From Entrophospora sp. SA101 (Eukaryota > Glomeromycota > Glomeromycetes > Entrophosporales > Entrophosporaceae), in assembly GCA_958430865.1 (NCBI GenBank), contig CAUDNR010000802.1, forward strand, positions 1 to 64,000: DNA of 64,000 nt, in the 5' to 3' direction. Below are positions 36,958-51,098 of this stretch, piece by piece. Position 1 is the first letter of the stretch. Each line of letters starts with the position of its first letter. The notes below the pieces were generated by a model, which saw only the letters and a program-made list of their open reading frames with translations, did no database searches and was not told the DNA's origin. The position numbers and the translations under genes are program-made.

Positions 36958-37383
36958 TTTAGTTATTGGGCTATACACATTTTCAAAATTTTAATTCATT
37001 AATTAAAAATTCTTTTTCGTAAAAAAAATATTCCATCTTTGTTTAAATTATTGACTCATCATTGTGAAGTAATATTTAAGATTTGTTGTCTCCAAGTTTC
37101 TACAAAAGAAAGAAAAAAAAAGTTATTTTGACAAAATATTAAACGAATTATTATTTGAACCATGGTGGTTCAATGTTTAATGATTCATTAATGTATATTG
37201 ATAATAAGTTTTTTGTTCAAAATGATAATAATTCTCAAGAAAAATATAATCAATCTTTAAATTTTTTCGATTAATTTAAAATCATGTGACGTGTGAAAGT
37301 TGATCTCCCCAAAAAATTTTTTTGAATACGTAAGGGTAAATTTATCAAATTGAATTATTTTATCCCAGATTAAATTTTCTAAC

Positions 37384-38555
37384 ATGGTAAGTAAAGTAAT
37401 TTCAATAATTCTAATAATTCCAATTCTTTAAATCAAACAAATTATTTAAAAATTCCCCATTGGTTTCCAGTCTATCACAGGGTATAATGGTGGAAGTGTT
37501 GTTGCAATGGTCGGAAAGAACTGTGTTGCCATTGCGTCTGATAAATTTCTTGGTGTTCAATTAATGACAATATCAACTGAATTTCCAAAAATCTTTCAAG
37601 CAACAGATAAATGTTATGTTGGACTTCCTGGATTGGCCACTGATGTTCAAACCTTGTAATATTTAATATTATTGTTGTTATTGTTGTTAAGATTAGATTA
37701 ATAAATTATTTGATACAATTAGTATTATTGATGACTTTTACAAATTAATTAACTTTTTTTTTGTATATATAGATCTGAAAGATTCCGTTTCAAGATTAAT
37801 ATGTATAAATTACGTGAAGAACGTGATATTGAACCAAAAACACTTGCACACTTGGTATCATCAACATTGTATGAAAAAAGGTATCCATCCATGCTTTTGT
37901 AAAAAATATTTATATAAAGATTTATAAAAATATATCATACTGATGATGGAAATATTTATTTCTCTCTTTATAAACACAAATATAGATTTGGACCATACTT
38001 TGTAGAACCAATTGTTGCGGGAATTGATAAACACAATCAACCATATATTTGTGAAATGGATTTAATAGGTTGTATTGGTAATGCTACAGATTTTGTTGTT
38101 GGTGGTACATCTGCTGAAAACTTGTATGGAATTTGTGAAGCATTGTGGGAACCCGATCTGGTGAGTGTTTTTTTTTAATAATAATAATAATAACAATAAT
38201 AATAACACTATTATTAATATATTATTATTATTGTAGGAGCCTGACGATTTATTTGAAACAATTTCACAAGCGTTAATGAATGCTATTGATAGAGATTGTA
38301 AAAGTGGTTGGGGTGCATTTGTTCATGTTATGTATGTTTTCATGATTTCGTAATTGGATTTTTGCAAAATTAAAGAGATTTATTTATTATTAATTAATTG
38401 ATTATTATATAGAACACCTGAAAAAGTTATAACTCGTACACTTAAGACTCGTATGGTATGTATAATAACTATTCATTATGATTTTCAAAATATATTTTTT
38501 TAAAAAATAATCATTATTAATTTGCTAAATTTTTATATTTGTTTGTTAGGATTAA
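37384..38555 (+). CDS. PUP3: Proteasome subunit beta type-3, tandem copy 2
   Basis: An exact repeat of the gene at 35205-36376: seven exons, same introns, 204 residues, same 0.7 kb upstream region. Both copies would therefore be expressed alike if the duplication is real. Introns normally drift quickly, so full identity means a very recent duplication or an assembly error. Confidence 0.9.
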
Positions 38556-38876
38556 TTATCATTCTTGTTGTTGCTATTAACAATATACTATCATAAATAT
38601 TTAAAATTTGTAAGACTATTTTTATCAATAATAATAAAAATAATGAATGGGTTAATAGAAAATATTTCAATGATAGTAATACAAAAAATTATTATTATTA
38701 TTACTATCACCTATATAAATTCTATCACATTAATTTTCTACTAATATTGTAGGAATATTAGATGAATTTAATTACTGGAATGTTCCAAATATACAATAAA
38801 AAAAATTATTGTTCTTGATATAATATATAAATCATCAGATTCATTCAACTAGTTATTAAATTATGAAATTAAATGT

Positions 38877-39700
38877 ATGCCATCTTATAATAATCTTTAT
38901 CAACACATCTTACAACTCCCTCTTTCTGAATCTTATATCGTAGACAGGGTTTGTTTGAATGTGTTTTCTAAATCAATTTCGTTTTATTGTTCAACCAAAG
39001 TACAAGAAACAATTCACCAATTAAAACATTAGTAAATTAAATTAAAAAACCCAACTAACTAAATTAATTGATAAATTATCCTAAAATACATAAGTATAAT
39101 CCCGTGTTCTTTTAATGGTAATCTGGGGCTAGGAATAATAAAATTTAATTATTTAGGATATTCATTACTAATATTGTTGTTATTATTATAGATTATTTAT
39201 TATAAGTCATATTCAAACCTTTTAATTACTAATAATAAATTAAATGATAATAATCTGCAATGATAATATAATCTCTTTTACCTTCAATTCATATCTAGAA
39301 AGCCTTCTTTGGATGCAATATCACACATTAAAATTGTTGCATTTGCATTTTGCTAAAGAATTAGCACAAAGCACAAAAATTCATTTTGTTTTTTTTTTTT
39401 TTTTAAGAAAAAATTTAAAAAATCCTACAAGAAAAAATCTCAATACATTTGGATCTTATAAATGATTGGATATTAAATTCACATATAGACAAACAAATGA
39501 TACAAAAAATACCATTAAATTATTTATAATAAATCCAAGTCTTTCTTGGGATGTTGTATTCCATATTGAAATCTTTACAATTATCAAATAAATAAATAAT
39601 ATAAATAATGCAAAAATTTATAACCAATCCAGATCCAAATCATCATGAACTTATAGATGAAAGAAGTGCCAATTGTGGTGGATGCATTTATATACATATA
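38877..39700 (+). pseudogene. Unrecognised broken coding fragments
   Basis: An ATG at 38877 opens 51 residues, MPSYNNLYQHILQLPLSESY and on through IVDRVCLNVFSKSISFYCST, ending at 39032. The LPxSExxVDR start is faintly like a GRAM domain. Further on, IRFTYRQTND-like sequence (DIKFTYRQTNDTKNTIKLF, then IINPSLSWDVVFHIEIF) at about 39472-39585 and KFITNPDPNHHELIDERSAN at about 39611-39680 look coding but are separated by stops and shifts. This may be one decayed gene; family unknown. Confidence 0.35.
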
Positions 39701-39779
39701 TACATATATATATATACAGTACACACACACATTTTAGGATCTCCAATATTTACCTGATGGATAATAAAAAAAAATATTT

Positions 39780-39861
39780 CGACGACGACAGGACTTGAAC
39801 CTGTGCGGGCAGAGCCCATGTGATTTCTAGTCACACTCCTTAACCACTCGGACACGTCGTC
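39780..39861 (-). tRNA. tRNA-Ser (anticodon AGA)
   Basis: The 82-nt cloverleaf reads from 39861 downward. The acceptor stem GACGACG pairs with CGTCGTC, with discriminator G. The anticodon stem TGTGA/TCACA encloses loop CTAGAAA, giving anticodon AGA (serine UCU/UCC codons by wobble). The long variable arm (GGGC..GCCC type) is typical of serine tRNAs. The T arm is ACAGG-TTCAAGT-CCTGT. No intron. Confidence 0.95.
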
Positions 39862-40318
39862 AGAGATCAAACATTATTCAAAATAAAACTTTCTAATTAA
39901 ATCTTATCAATATTAATATATTGTAATATTTGTATCACTGCCAAAATCAAAATAAATTAACATCAATTGGATTTTCTGAGGCAGTTTTTGTCATCATCAA
40001 AAAAATTTTTTCGTCAATTTTAACCCAAAACAAAAATCACCACATGAATTAGTAAAAAATGTTAAGATACAATTAATAAATTGGATGGTCTGGATAAAAA
40101 AGATACATTTGTAAATTCGATAAGTTGGTTTTGGTACAACTCGGCCGAACTTTTCTTTAATATTAATATTTAAAAAAATTCGACAAGTCAGTCAATCTAT
40201 ATAAAGTCGCGATAAGTGCCAAGTCGGTCAACCCTAGCCTCGAGTATAATACTATAAGCCAGTTTCACGTGATACATTACACACATGATTAAGTTTTCGA
40301 ATTTTGATTGGTAGTTAG
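39862..40318. other. Intergenic, upstream of the MITE
   Basis: AT-rich with no gene; it contains the AAGTCGG island. This flank is unlike the one left of the MITE at 16034. Confidence 0.5.
40117..40240. repeat. AAGTCGGTC-type word-cluster island
   Basis: AAGTTGGT, AACTCGGC, GACAAGTCAGTCAA, AAGTCGCG, ATAAGTGCC and AAGTCGGTCAA fall within 125 bp. The words are more diverged than in the other islands. Confidence 0.4.
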
Positions 40319-40320
40319 TA

Positions 40321-40708
40321 TAGTGCAGGACATCTATAACGGTCAATGATTATCACATGATTTTAAAAGCTTATAACTCCTTATTAAAAAAATTAAAAAA
40401 AAAAATAAACCGATAAAATTAAAGCTAAAGACCTAAGCTTCATTTCCATCGGTTTACTTTTTCATTTTATTAGAAAAGTTTTGAGTTATAAGGCTTGAAA
40501 GTTAGAACATTTTATATATGTCTATATGTAAATTGTAAAATTTCGGAATGATATTCCCTTGTGGTTTCCTAAAAGGTTGATGATCGGCTTAAAAATTTTC
40601 CGTGATACAGACAATCTTTCCAATAAAAGGAATATGATTACTTAAATTAGAAAGATCTTCTAAAATTTTAAGTTTCGGACTATTGACCATTATAGATGTC
40701 CTGCACTG
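40321..40708. mobile_element. Tc1/mariner-like MITE with TA target duplication, copy 2
   Basis: Identical to the element at 16036-16423, flanked by TA on both sides. The left flank here (TTGGTAGTTAG) differs from that of copy 1. Confidence 0.85.
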
Positions 40709-41107
40709 TACTATTTGATAATGCAACCAAATATATTTTAGCACAAATTGGGCTTAATGTTTGTAAGATTATTTTAAATTTAGAATAGAACCTTCTATCA
40801 GTAATCTCATCAACAGTTGGGCTAACTGCTTTGTCTTATATCAAAATTTTTAATTTTCCCATTTCTGATAACTTTATTGGTAAACATTTTTCTTGTAATT
40901 ACAATAGAACCTCCTAATAAATATTTATCCTTTTTTTTTTTTGAAAATTCTGGCCGCTACAATAAATTATTAATTAACAATTTTCTCTAGAGGAATATCA
41001 ACCTTCAATGATTGCAATGTTAATTTTTAGCCAATCATATTTTTTTCTACAAATTTAGGAATTTTTCGTGTAACTGGATGACAGATGACAGTGTTGTGCC
41101 ATTTATG

Positions 41108-41273
41108 CTTCCAATAAAATTTCATTGGAGCACTATAATAAATTCCAATTGGAATTGGAACATTCCAAATGTGGTTCCAATGAAGTTAACCAATGAAATT
41201 TCAATTACAGAGTCACACGCACGAATTTTATTGGTCAATATCAATTGAAGATCTACATTGGAACATTCCAATA
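41108..41273. repeat. CATTGGAA/TTCCAAT word-cluster island, copy 2
   Basis: Exact copy of the island at 16823-16988. Confidence 0.7.
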
Positions 41274-41414
41274 GCGTTACAAGTTATCATCACACAAGAT
41301 ATTTATCAAGATATTTTTAAAAAAATGTCCACTTCTTTTGCAAGTACTCCTGCTAATCTCTTGGTCAAAACAGTTGGTGATTGGAGCTCAACGATGCTAG
41401 AGATTTTTTGAAGA

Positions 41415-41955
41415 GTCTTCTCACATCGACAATGAAATCGAGACAATCGAGAAGAACGAGGCATTACCACACTGACAAAACATCACTGTCCAATATGTAA
41501 GGCAACTCCTTGTACACCATATTGTAAAAAACATCAAACTGTTTGTAAAAACTGAGGTATGTCTGGGTCGCAAGAGAAAAGAGAATTTGAAGATAAAAGG
41601 AAAAAATATTTATTGCTTAGAAATGTAATTAAAGTATTAAATGATTGATTACAGTACAACATATCAATTATCATATCAATGTATCAAAGAATTTTAGGCG
41701 ATCCTCATATATTTAACTATAGCATCAAGATTTTCAAGAAATTCTAAAAATCCATCAGCCTCTAAATATATACTTTACTTTTAAATTCATACATATTGTC
41801 TATTATGTCTACAAATTCTGGATCCTTGTCATTAATTTGTTCTCGGAAAACTTCTGAAGACTTTCCTTAGTTTCTTCTTCTATGGTACTTGCAAATGGAT
41901 TGCCTGTAGTCCATACTGGATACTCGCAAAAAAATTCAATAGATAAGCACTTGAA
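41415..41955. pseudogene. Possible decayed coding fragments, copy 2
   Basis: Exact copy of the fragments at 17130-17670. Confidence 0.3.
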
Positions 41956-42404
41956 GATTTCCAATCAATAAATAACATATTGTAATCTTTGTGCCATCCA
42001 CTTAGTCTTAGGGATAGGTTGAGAAAGTTTGTTATGGCCTTCAATTTTCTAAGTGTGGTTTTCCAAACTTCTTAGTTTTAGGTTCTCTATTATTATTGAA
42101 TGAAGATTATCATGCAAGTACAAATTTTTCTTTAGAAAAAAATTTAGGATTTAGGTAACTAACATTCCATATACTGAATCTTTGAAATATTTTGCTTAAA
42201 CAATATTAATTTCATAATGTAACTTTACAAACCTATTGATTCACGATTAGAAGTGAAGAATGATACGATTATTACTAAAAAAGAGTTATTAAAATTGCCA
42301 TTTATCTATCATTTTTTAATTTTAAAATTATAAAAAGTCACATGGTTCCAAGTCAAATTAAACTTAGTCCTGATTATACATGTTATCAAAATTAATTTGG
42401 CTTC

Positions 42405-42504
42405 GACTCAATTCCCAATTTTTAATTGCGTCTGACTCAATTATTTATATGTTTTTCATATGACTCAATTAATTGCGTCAAAAAGTCACCTGATTGAGTC
42501 AAAT
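42405..42504. repeat. GACTCAATT word-cluster island, copy 2
   Basis: Exact copy of the island at 18120-18219. Confidence 0.6.
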
Positions 42505-42747
42505 GATCTATTTCTACCACATGTATAGTCCTGATGGATTCTTTAGTTTAAATTAAAAATTCTGAAATCCATTCTCTTTTCCTGTAAAAACAGGTTCCTA
42601 TATTTTATTTCTTTTTTGATTGTTGCCATGACATAATCGTAGCATTATCAAATGGGCCATGATTAATGTTTAAATTCCTTTATTAAAAAAAGTCAATTGC
42701 CATTATAACTGGTTACTAAAATCTAGAACCCTGAAATTTTTATGTAA

Positions 42748-42780
<33 letters not shown>

Positions 42781-43007
42781 ATGCTCCATATAATATATAC
42801 TTAAGGTATATATTTTTACAAATAAAAAATTATAAAATTTAAAACCATACATAATCAATTGTAAAATTCTATTAGTTCTGAAAATAGTTCCTAATCCTAA
42901 TGTGAATCTAATTCATAATATTATGTTCGTATCAAATAATTTGTGTTGTAGGTAATAATAGTAGTAGTGATAAGACGGTATTGATTGTGTTTTCATCAAT
43001 TACCATG

Positions 43008-44331
43008 TTAAAGATTTTCCGATATTCTAATGTCAATGGATGATGATGATGACGATGAGTATGAGGATGAGGGTGACAAAGACGATGACAAAGACGATGA
43101 GGATGACGATGAGGATGAGGATGACGATGAGGATGAAGATGAAGATGAAGATGATGACAAATACGATGAAGATGAAGATGATGACAAATACGATGAAGAT
43201 GAAGATGATGAAAAATACGATGAAGATGAAGATGAGGATGAGGATGAGGATGAGGATGAGGATGACAAATACGATGAAGATGAAGATGAGGATGACAAAT
43301 ACGATGAGGATGAGGATGAGGATGACAAAGACGATGATGACATAGACGATGAAGATGAAGACGACAATGATGATGAGGACGAAAATGGAGATGTGGATGT
43401 TGATGAGGGTGAGGATGAATATGGGGATGAAAATGATGATAACAACATTGACAACGATAATGGAACTGATGGTGACGACGATGATGATGAATTAATGGAC
43501 GTAGAAACAGCAACATTACTAGTAGAAAGAATAGTGAAATCTTTACAATTATTTTTATGTCGCTTAACAAGTTTACTACTGTTTTCTTGATTTGTTTCGT
43601 CATCATTATCATAGTCTATTAGCCTTTTTATACTATTTTTACTGATGATGCCAGCAACAACATTATCACCACTACTACCACCACCATTGTTATTATTAAC
43701 TGCAACATTTTCTCGATCGTTTTGGACCGGATTATTGCCTAACAATTCCTTCTCCTTTTTCTCTTTTATATTATTATTGTTGTTGTTATTGTGACCTCTT
43801 ATTTTTTTAATACCATCATTATTAACATTATTATTAATTTTAGCAGAAGTTGTAGTGGCGGTGGTGGTACCTGATAACAAATATTCCAATGCTTGCTTTA
43901 TAGCTCTGACCAAATGATTTTTCTTTTTGATTTGTTTTATTTGATCATTTGCTTCTTTTTTTGTGAATATTTTAAGATTTTTCTCATTAATCCATCCACT
44001 ATTATTATAATTATTGATAAATAAATTAATTAATTATATTTGAAATTTGGGAATTTATTATCATTACAATAGATATATAAATGAAACGTACTAGTTTATT
44101 GAGCCAAAGAATTTAATGCAATCAAAATCATGCCTCTTTGGCCTCTTTTTAAGCAAAATCTCGGGTAAATCCTCATCATTTACGATCTGTATTACGCATA
44201 TGTGTTGATTGTCTGTTACTTACTATACATGATTTTTTTTTGGATAAAGATGATTTAAAACTTACCAAACCAGGCCACCAAAGGAATTCTTTTAATTTAA
44301 CGAAAACAATGGTACCTACTTCAAATGACAT
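43008..44331 (-). CDS. PWWP-domain protein, copy 2
   Basis: Exons are the complement of 44266..44331, 44092..44186 and 43008..43998, giving the same 383-residue protein as at 18723-20046, Ser tract length included. See that entry for domains. A Ser-codon repeat of this length would normally vary between true paralogues or alleles, so its identity argues for one locus shown twice. Confidence 0.85.
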
Positions 44332-47300
44332 TTTTTTAAAAAAAAACTATTCATATATATACAGAATGAATAACGCACTAATTCGAATGGAATATTAAAA
44401 CTAAATTGAAAAAATATTTAAAGATTAAAATGAAGTAGTACGCGTAAAATATTAATAATCTGTCATTTTTTGGTACTACCATGCATGATTATTTTGATTT
44501 TTTTCAAGTCTTAAAAAATTCTTTTTATTTGGATGATAAAATCTTTTTGTTAAAATTTTATATTAAAAATATGTAGGTGTGGAATTAAAGATTTTATGTG
44601 GTGATTTTATGTGAAGGTAAAAAAATATTAATTGTATTGTATTGTATGATGAGGACGGTGATGGTAATGACCTAAAGAAACCAAATCTCAAGAACCTATA
44701 AAAAATTTAATTAAACCTGCTCCTTGTAAGGCTGCAAAATCAAACGAAGATTCAAGATCGTATAAAAAATAAGATTATTATAATTTTTAATAGATAAATT
44801 ATCATTAAAATCATTACTCATTAAAATTATTAATTATTAGACACGACAAACATGATTATTGAATTTCATCTTCAATAAGAACAAAAACAAAACAACATCA
44901 AACTTTCATTGCAAAACAAACAAAGAACTTCCAACTATTTTACCAATGCCGGGCTTGTTATGATCATAACGAAGCTAATTACAAATCATTGGAAATGATT
45001 TTTTGACACCATCGTTGTGTACACTCAAAAACACGTGCCAACAATTGATGTTTATCGACATTGCAACCATAAGGAAATATTTATATTTAATAAATTTGAG
45101 GATATATCTATCTTAAATTTTTAAATTTTTTATTAATTTATCTATTATTAATTATCAAAATCTGCAACTATGTGCACAAAAGGCCTAGATTTCTAATATT
45201 TGAAAATAAGAGGTCTTTAAGTAGAGAAAGGCATGCGAGGATGCAAAAAAAAGGGGGGATTCAAGCGAAGGTGATTAACTAGCATTGAAAAAAATCTGGA
45301 TCGTATAATGTCGAAAAGAATTATGTTCATCTGCAATTTCAAACCTTTATAAGAAGTGAACACGGGGAGTAAAGTTTTATAACGAACCTTCAATCATTTT
45401 GGTTTTGTTGAATTAACGGACTTCAAGTATTGCAAGTGGTTTCGTTCGTTTGTTCATCCTTTCACATCGACATTTACAATTTAAAGATATCTGGATAAGG
45501 TCAATCGTATGTTTCCAAAGATTGCTCTTCTATAATTATGAAATATTTTCTAAAGCAAATTTCTGCTCGTTTTACTTGTTTTGATAGATTAAATAGGCGG
45601 AGTAAGCATTATCGAGAGAGAAATAACCATAAGAATGAGTTGATGATGAACGAATGCAGGAGATGATACAATAGAATTTAGTTGAATTATACCAACTAGA
45701 AAAGTTAATTAGCCAGTCTTCAATTATTCGCAACAATTAAACAACCAAAAAATCAAACATAAATCGTTTTATCGTTACCTTTATTGTCAAACTATTATAC
45801 GAATGGAAAATTTATAACAAAAAGTCAAAATTCGTGAATTCATTTTTCTTTTGCAATAAAATCAAAGGCCTGGAAGAAAATTTTTATCAAATGTCTTTTT
45901 CCTCAATTTTAGAATCCACATATTTATTAATAATAATGGATTTAAATAATTAATACACAGCATATAATGAATAGTCACAAAATAAGGGGTATTCCAAAAT
46001 ATTAATAGATTTAGACAATAGCTCTATCAGAGGAAAAAAAAATATACAGTGTGTTTGTTGTACAAGATAAATTTTAATATTATATCAAAGGCAGTGAATA
46101 CCCTTACTGTTATCAACGATACCACTTACTATTTGCGATATCACTACTATGAAACGATACCAATAACAATATTGCAATTGCTCGTACCAATAAACGAGTT
46201 ACTCTAGATATTTAGTTCTCACAGAAAAAAGAACTCGCTAACACTATCAATTTTGTTTCATGAAACAGAAAAAAAATGAATGAAATTATAATTGCGCTCA
46301 GTAATGAATATGTCAAAGAATGGTTTCCATAAATGTATTAATATCCATCGTCCATACTCGTGTGACGATGGATTCCTTAGACAGTGCTCTTAAAGAACTA
46401 ATTAAAACGAATGAATCATAGAGGAAAATGAGTACACAAAAGGCTCGAAGAATTTTTAAATGAGGAGGACACCAATTTTTATTAACAATCTAGAGAACAA
46501 TTAACAATTAAAATTAGCAACATATAAATTTCAAATTACATATTCAAATATCCTTAATAACATACAGTACATGATGCATAAAATATTAATAATATTAGAA
46601 CAAAGGATTTGAAATAAAGATAAATCATGGAAAAACATCGATTATAATCCATACAGAAGTAGTTGGTTCATCTTGTGATTTTTCTGGGGAAAGCTTGTGA
46701 AAAAGAATAATTGGAAGCATACGTGTGAACATTTGTACAACCAAGGATTTCAGGGTTCAAAATTGTTTAACATCACCATTATCTCACTTGTTATCTTTGT
46801 TAGTTAAATTATTTATTTGTAAAAAAAAAAAAAGCATTATAAATAATTTTATTATTTTTGATTTTTTAAACGAAAAAAAAATATATGTTGGAAGGATTTG
46901 TAGTTTGATTTTTTTTTCCTGAGAATGAATGTTCAGACACAAGATGAAGGATTATTTATATTGTTTTGACGCCAATCAAACAAAAACAAAAGATTTATTT
47001 AAATCACATAAGGTACATCTTGAATATAGTTTTCTTATTATTACGGTTAAGGATTAAAAACAACCATTAATTGATTGCTTTTCATAAAGAAAACAAATAT
47101 TTATTATTATTGTACAGTCGTCGATGAACCGAATTAAAGTGCACATTTTTGTTTTTTTGTTTTGTTGCAGTATACCCCAATTAATTATATGTATGATGTA
47201 GTTATATTAGTATACTGATTGTTGTGTTATGTTGGTATTTTAATAAATTACCATACAAAGTAATTAAAATTAATTGATGAATTATTTGTGTGCCACACTA

Positions 47301-48824
47301 TGGCTTTTTGGAAAATAAAACCCCCAATTTTAACGATAAAATTAAAAGAGCAATTAACGCTAATGGATATATGAGGATATGGGTAGTGACAAGCATAATG
47401 ATTATAATAAAGGAATTTTTATACTAATACTAACGTGTTTAGCTCGGAAAAATTTTAAATAAAGTAAAAACGGTGTTGCTTTCTTTAATACCATTATAAA
47501 AATATTATGCGTGGAATTAACATTTTTCGCCCCATATGTTTAAGTGTGATACAAACTGTTGAAAAGTGGCAGTGTTCGATTATGTGTATAGAGAGTGTGT
47601 GAAAGAAAGAGAAGATTAAAAAAAATCGAAAAATCAAGTTTTTTTTTTGGTTTTCTCTATCATTGAACTAGCTTAACCAAATATATTCACGATAATAAAA
47701 AAACATTATTAAATATTATGTATTTACACATAAGCATGCATAATGCTAAAATTAATTGTTTTTCAGCGCATCATTTATTGTTTGGTCACGTGATATTTTG
47801 AATTTTAAATTGAACCGAATATGGAAATTTGAACAAATACGAAAAAGAAGCGACGATGATCTTTTTAAAAAGATTAGGGTTTGAAGTTTTTTTTAGGAAT
47901 ATTTATTTATTTTTAAAGATTTTGTATGAAAAATTAGCCTCGCCCAAATCTAAAATCGAGTCTTAATATTTTAGTTGATTGCCATTACCAAATTGAAAAA
48001 TAATTAATTAATAATAATTACTTTTTAAAAAAAAAAAAACTTTAATTAATTGCAACTTCCTAATTGACATCCAACCTAATTAATACTCTCAAACCAAATG
48101 GAACAATCATTCTACTACAATTCATCCGCCCACCGATTACTACTTATAATAACCATTATGCTTCGTTATTTGTTTATTCTTCTGGATGATCTTTTCTTTG
48201 TGTATGAAAACAACGAAAACAATAACGACAATCGTGAATTTTTTATTTTTGATTAGTGTTTAACCAAATTATATGGTAATGATGTATTATTCGTTTATTA
48301 TTTATTATTTTATTTATTATTTATTATATAAAAAAAAAGAAAAAAAAAAAAAAAGTAAAATAGTAATTCCATTTTTTTTTTTTTTTTGGTTTTTTTTTCT
48401 TATTAAAGAAAATTGTTTTGAATGAAAACGACAAATTTGGATATATTTATATTTATATTTATTTATTAACACTTTTCCGAACGAACAAGATACTCGGATA
48501 GAAACGATGATGAAATAAAGAATAATTTAGTCAAAAAGTTAAAATAATTATTAAAGTTAGAATAATAATTAAATTGGGATAATATTTAATTAAAAAAAAA
48601 AAAAAATCAATTTCTCAATTTCATTTTCATTTATAAACATATCCTAATTAAGAAACTGTATATATATATATAACCAAATTAATAAATAAATATAATAGAT
48701 AATATAACAATTGTATGATATCAAAAGTATAAATAAATAAATAATTTTAAGTAATTTGTACTTTATTTGGACGTTTTTTTTAAATTGTATATGAAAAAAT
48801 CATTTATGATGATGGCGTTAATTA

Positions 48825-48866
<42 letters not shown>

Positions 48867-49910
48867 TATACAACTGATTTACCCCGGACGATGATGACTA
48901 CTGATTGATTGATTGACTTTTAAATTGACTTTTATTGATATAGACTTTTTGAATTTTACTTTTTTTTTACTCTTTGATTCAGCCATATGCTCGATAAGAA
49001 GTCTATTATTCTTCTAGTTATCACATAAATATATAACAGATATCACACATATGACACACTTGTCTCCATGCAGGTTCTCACACACACACATACATACACA
49101 CACACAATGAAAATTTTAACTTTTAGAGAATAGTTTAAAATTAGTAATAAATAAATAAAAAACATTATAATTTAACGTGATACAATTTAATTATATTTAA
49201 ACTTTTTTTTTTTTTCCTAAAATTCCTAACAAAATAATAAATGATTTCAAATGTCAAAAAAAACCTATTTAACTTTGTTTTTCGTCGTACTATATATATT
49301 AACATCCTTTATAACTACAATTACGAAAATAATTATCATTGATAAATTTATTCCATGCGATTATTTCGGAGTTTTGTTATAAATATTTTCCAAAACTGCT
49401 TTGGTTTTTATTTATAAAATGAAAAAAACGTAATAGGATTGCTAAATAATTCCTAGATTTTGTTTGTGTACTACTACAACACATCTAAATTTTGAAATTT
49501 TTAATCTGACTTTTTAATAATATTAATTAATTTCACGCAGTGTGTGATAATTAAAAATTCCAATTAAATCTATTTTTTCCTATTTTATTCTGTTACAATT
49601 TAAAAAAATATAATAAATAAAATTATTTTTTTTTTTCAAGAGTAATTTTCAAATCAAAAAAAAATCATTTTTCCTCTTTTTTAAGATTTTTTTTCTTTTT
49701 TCCTAAAAAAAAATTATTTATTATTCTCATTGTTTTCTGGTTATTATCATAATAACACTTCTTTCTTCTTCTAACAATTATTATTTATTTTATTCCTAAT
49801 AACTACTAAAAACGATTGTAGGATTCTTTCTATTTTTAATTTTCTCTCTATTGTGTGTGTGCGTTTACTTTATATCTAATTACAAAAAACCTGGTTCACA
49901 ATTGCTCGTA

Positions 49911-49950
<40 letters not shown>

Positions 49951-50072
49951 TATATATATTCTCTTTACAAAAACTACTTTCTTCTTGGTTTATCGTCTAC
50001 AATAAAGCACTTTGGTAGTCCTTCTTCATCCATCTCTTTCTTCTTCTAGCATTCCTCAAGTTTAAAGCAAAT
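44332..50072. other. Intergenic region between PWWP and homeobox genes, copy 2
   Basis: Same content as 20047-25787: no secure gene, an orphan coding-like patch at about 44676-44773, the ACGATACCA island at 46097-46205, and long homopolymers. The divergent gene pair probably shares part of this region as promoter. Confidence 0.5.
46097..46205. repeat. ACGATACCA word-cluster island, copy 2
   Basis: Exact copy of the island at 21812-21920. Confidence 0.45.
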
Positions 50073-50234
50073 GTAAGTAAAACTTTTTAAAAATTTACAT
50101 ACATACATACATTCATACACACACACATATATATATAGATAGATAATAGATATAGTACCACATATGTAAATATATAATATCTATTATATTTTTGCACGTA
50201 CATACCATCTAACGATTATTTATATTTTTATTAG
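50073..50234 (+). promoter_or_regulatory. Predicted 5' leader intron of the homeobox gene
   Basis: A consensus GTAAGT donor follows a CT-rich leader (AAGTTTAAAGCAAAT). The acceptor TTTTTATTAG lies 27 bp before the ATG at 50262. The donor overlaps the sequence ATGTAAGT, so an unspliced leader carries an ATG immediately followed by TAA. The copies at 25788-25949 and, inverted, about 2679-2840 are the same. Confidence 0.5.
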
Positions 50235-50261
50235 CTGACAAAAGAAAACCGAAATTAAAAA

Positions 50262-51020
50262 ATGTCTGCATTACTCGATCAATCTTCTTCATCGTCATCT
50301 TCTCCCGCTATTGCTTCCTCATCTATTATTATAAATAACAACGATCCAATTGATAATAATAATAATATCAGCCAAGAATCTTCTACCAATAATAACAACA
50401 TATCTTCAATATTCTCTTTATTAAATCATCACGAACAATCCAACAACAACAACAAGAATGTTACAGATGATGTAAATGTTTCAAGCGATTCTTCTAATAA
50501 TCAAACTAGCAATGTTGTTAGTGACATCACCACATCTGATAATTCAACAGCCAATTCTTCTTCTCAATCATCATCAACATCTTCTCAAGAAAACCATCAT
50601 AATGGTCACTGGAGACGTTATTCTGAACCAAGCTTATCGTCATCATCTATTATTTCTGATGACGTCATAGCCGCCAACACCACTAACACCACCACAACTA
50701 TCACTAAAACAAGATCGACGTCTTTCTCTATACCATCTTCTAATCGTAGATCGTCGTCTTTAATGAATAACAACCATAACAATCATTACAGTAACGTCAA
50801 TAACAGTAACAATAGTAATAATAGTGGCAGCAATAGTGGTGATATGATTACTCCACCTTTAACTCCTGGTTTTATTTCTCCAACAAAAACTCATTTTCAA
50901 ATATCTTCTAATAATAACAATGATTATCAATATCTTCAACAATATAATTATAATAATTCTCACCAATTTGTTCCTCAACATCAAAGCAAAAGATCAAAAT
51001 CAAAATTATCATCTTATTCT

Positions 51021-51098
<78 letters not shown>

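Larger units (their letters stand above)
36621..38799. repeat. 2179-bp tandem duplication, unit 2
   Basis: Second unit, identical to 34442-36620 where compared. To its right the sequence leaves the repeat at CAATAA followed by an A-run. Confidence 0.95.
40319..50385. repeat. 10.07-kb duplicated block, copy 2
   Basis: Matches 16034-26100 at offset 24285. Here the block continues into an intact homeobox gene, so this is the copy with a coherent right flank. Confidence 0.95.
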
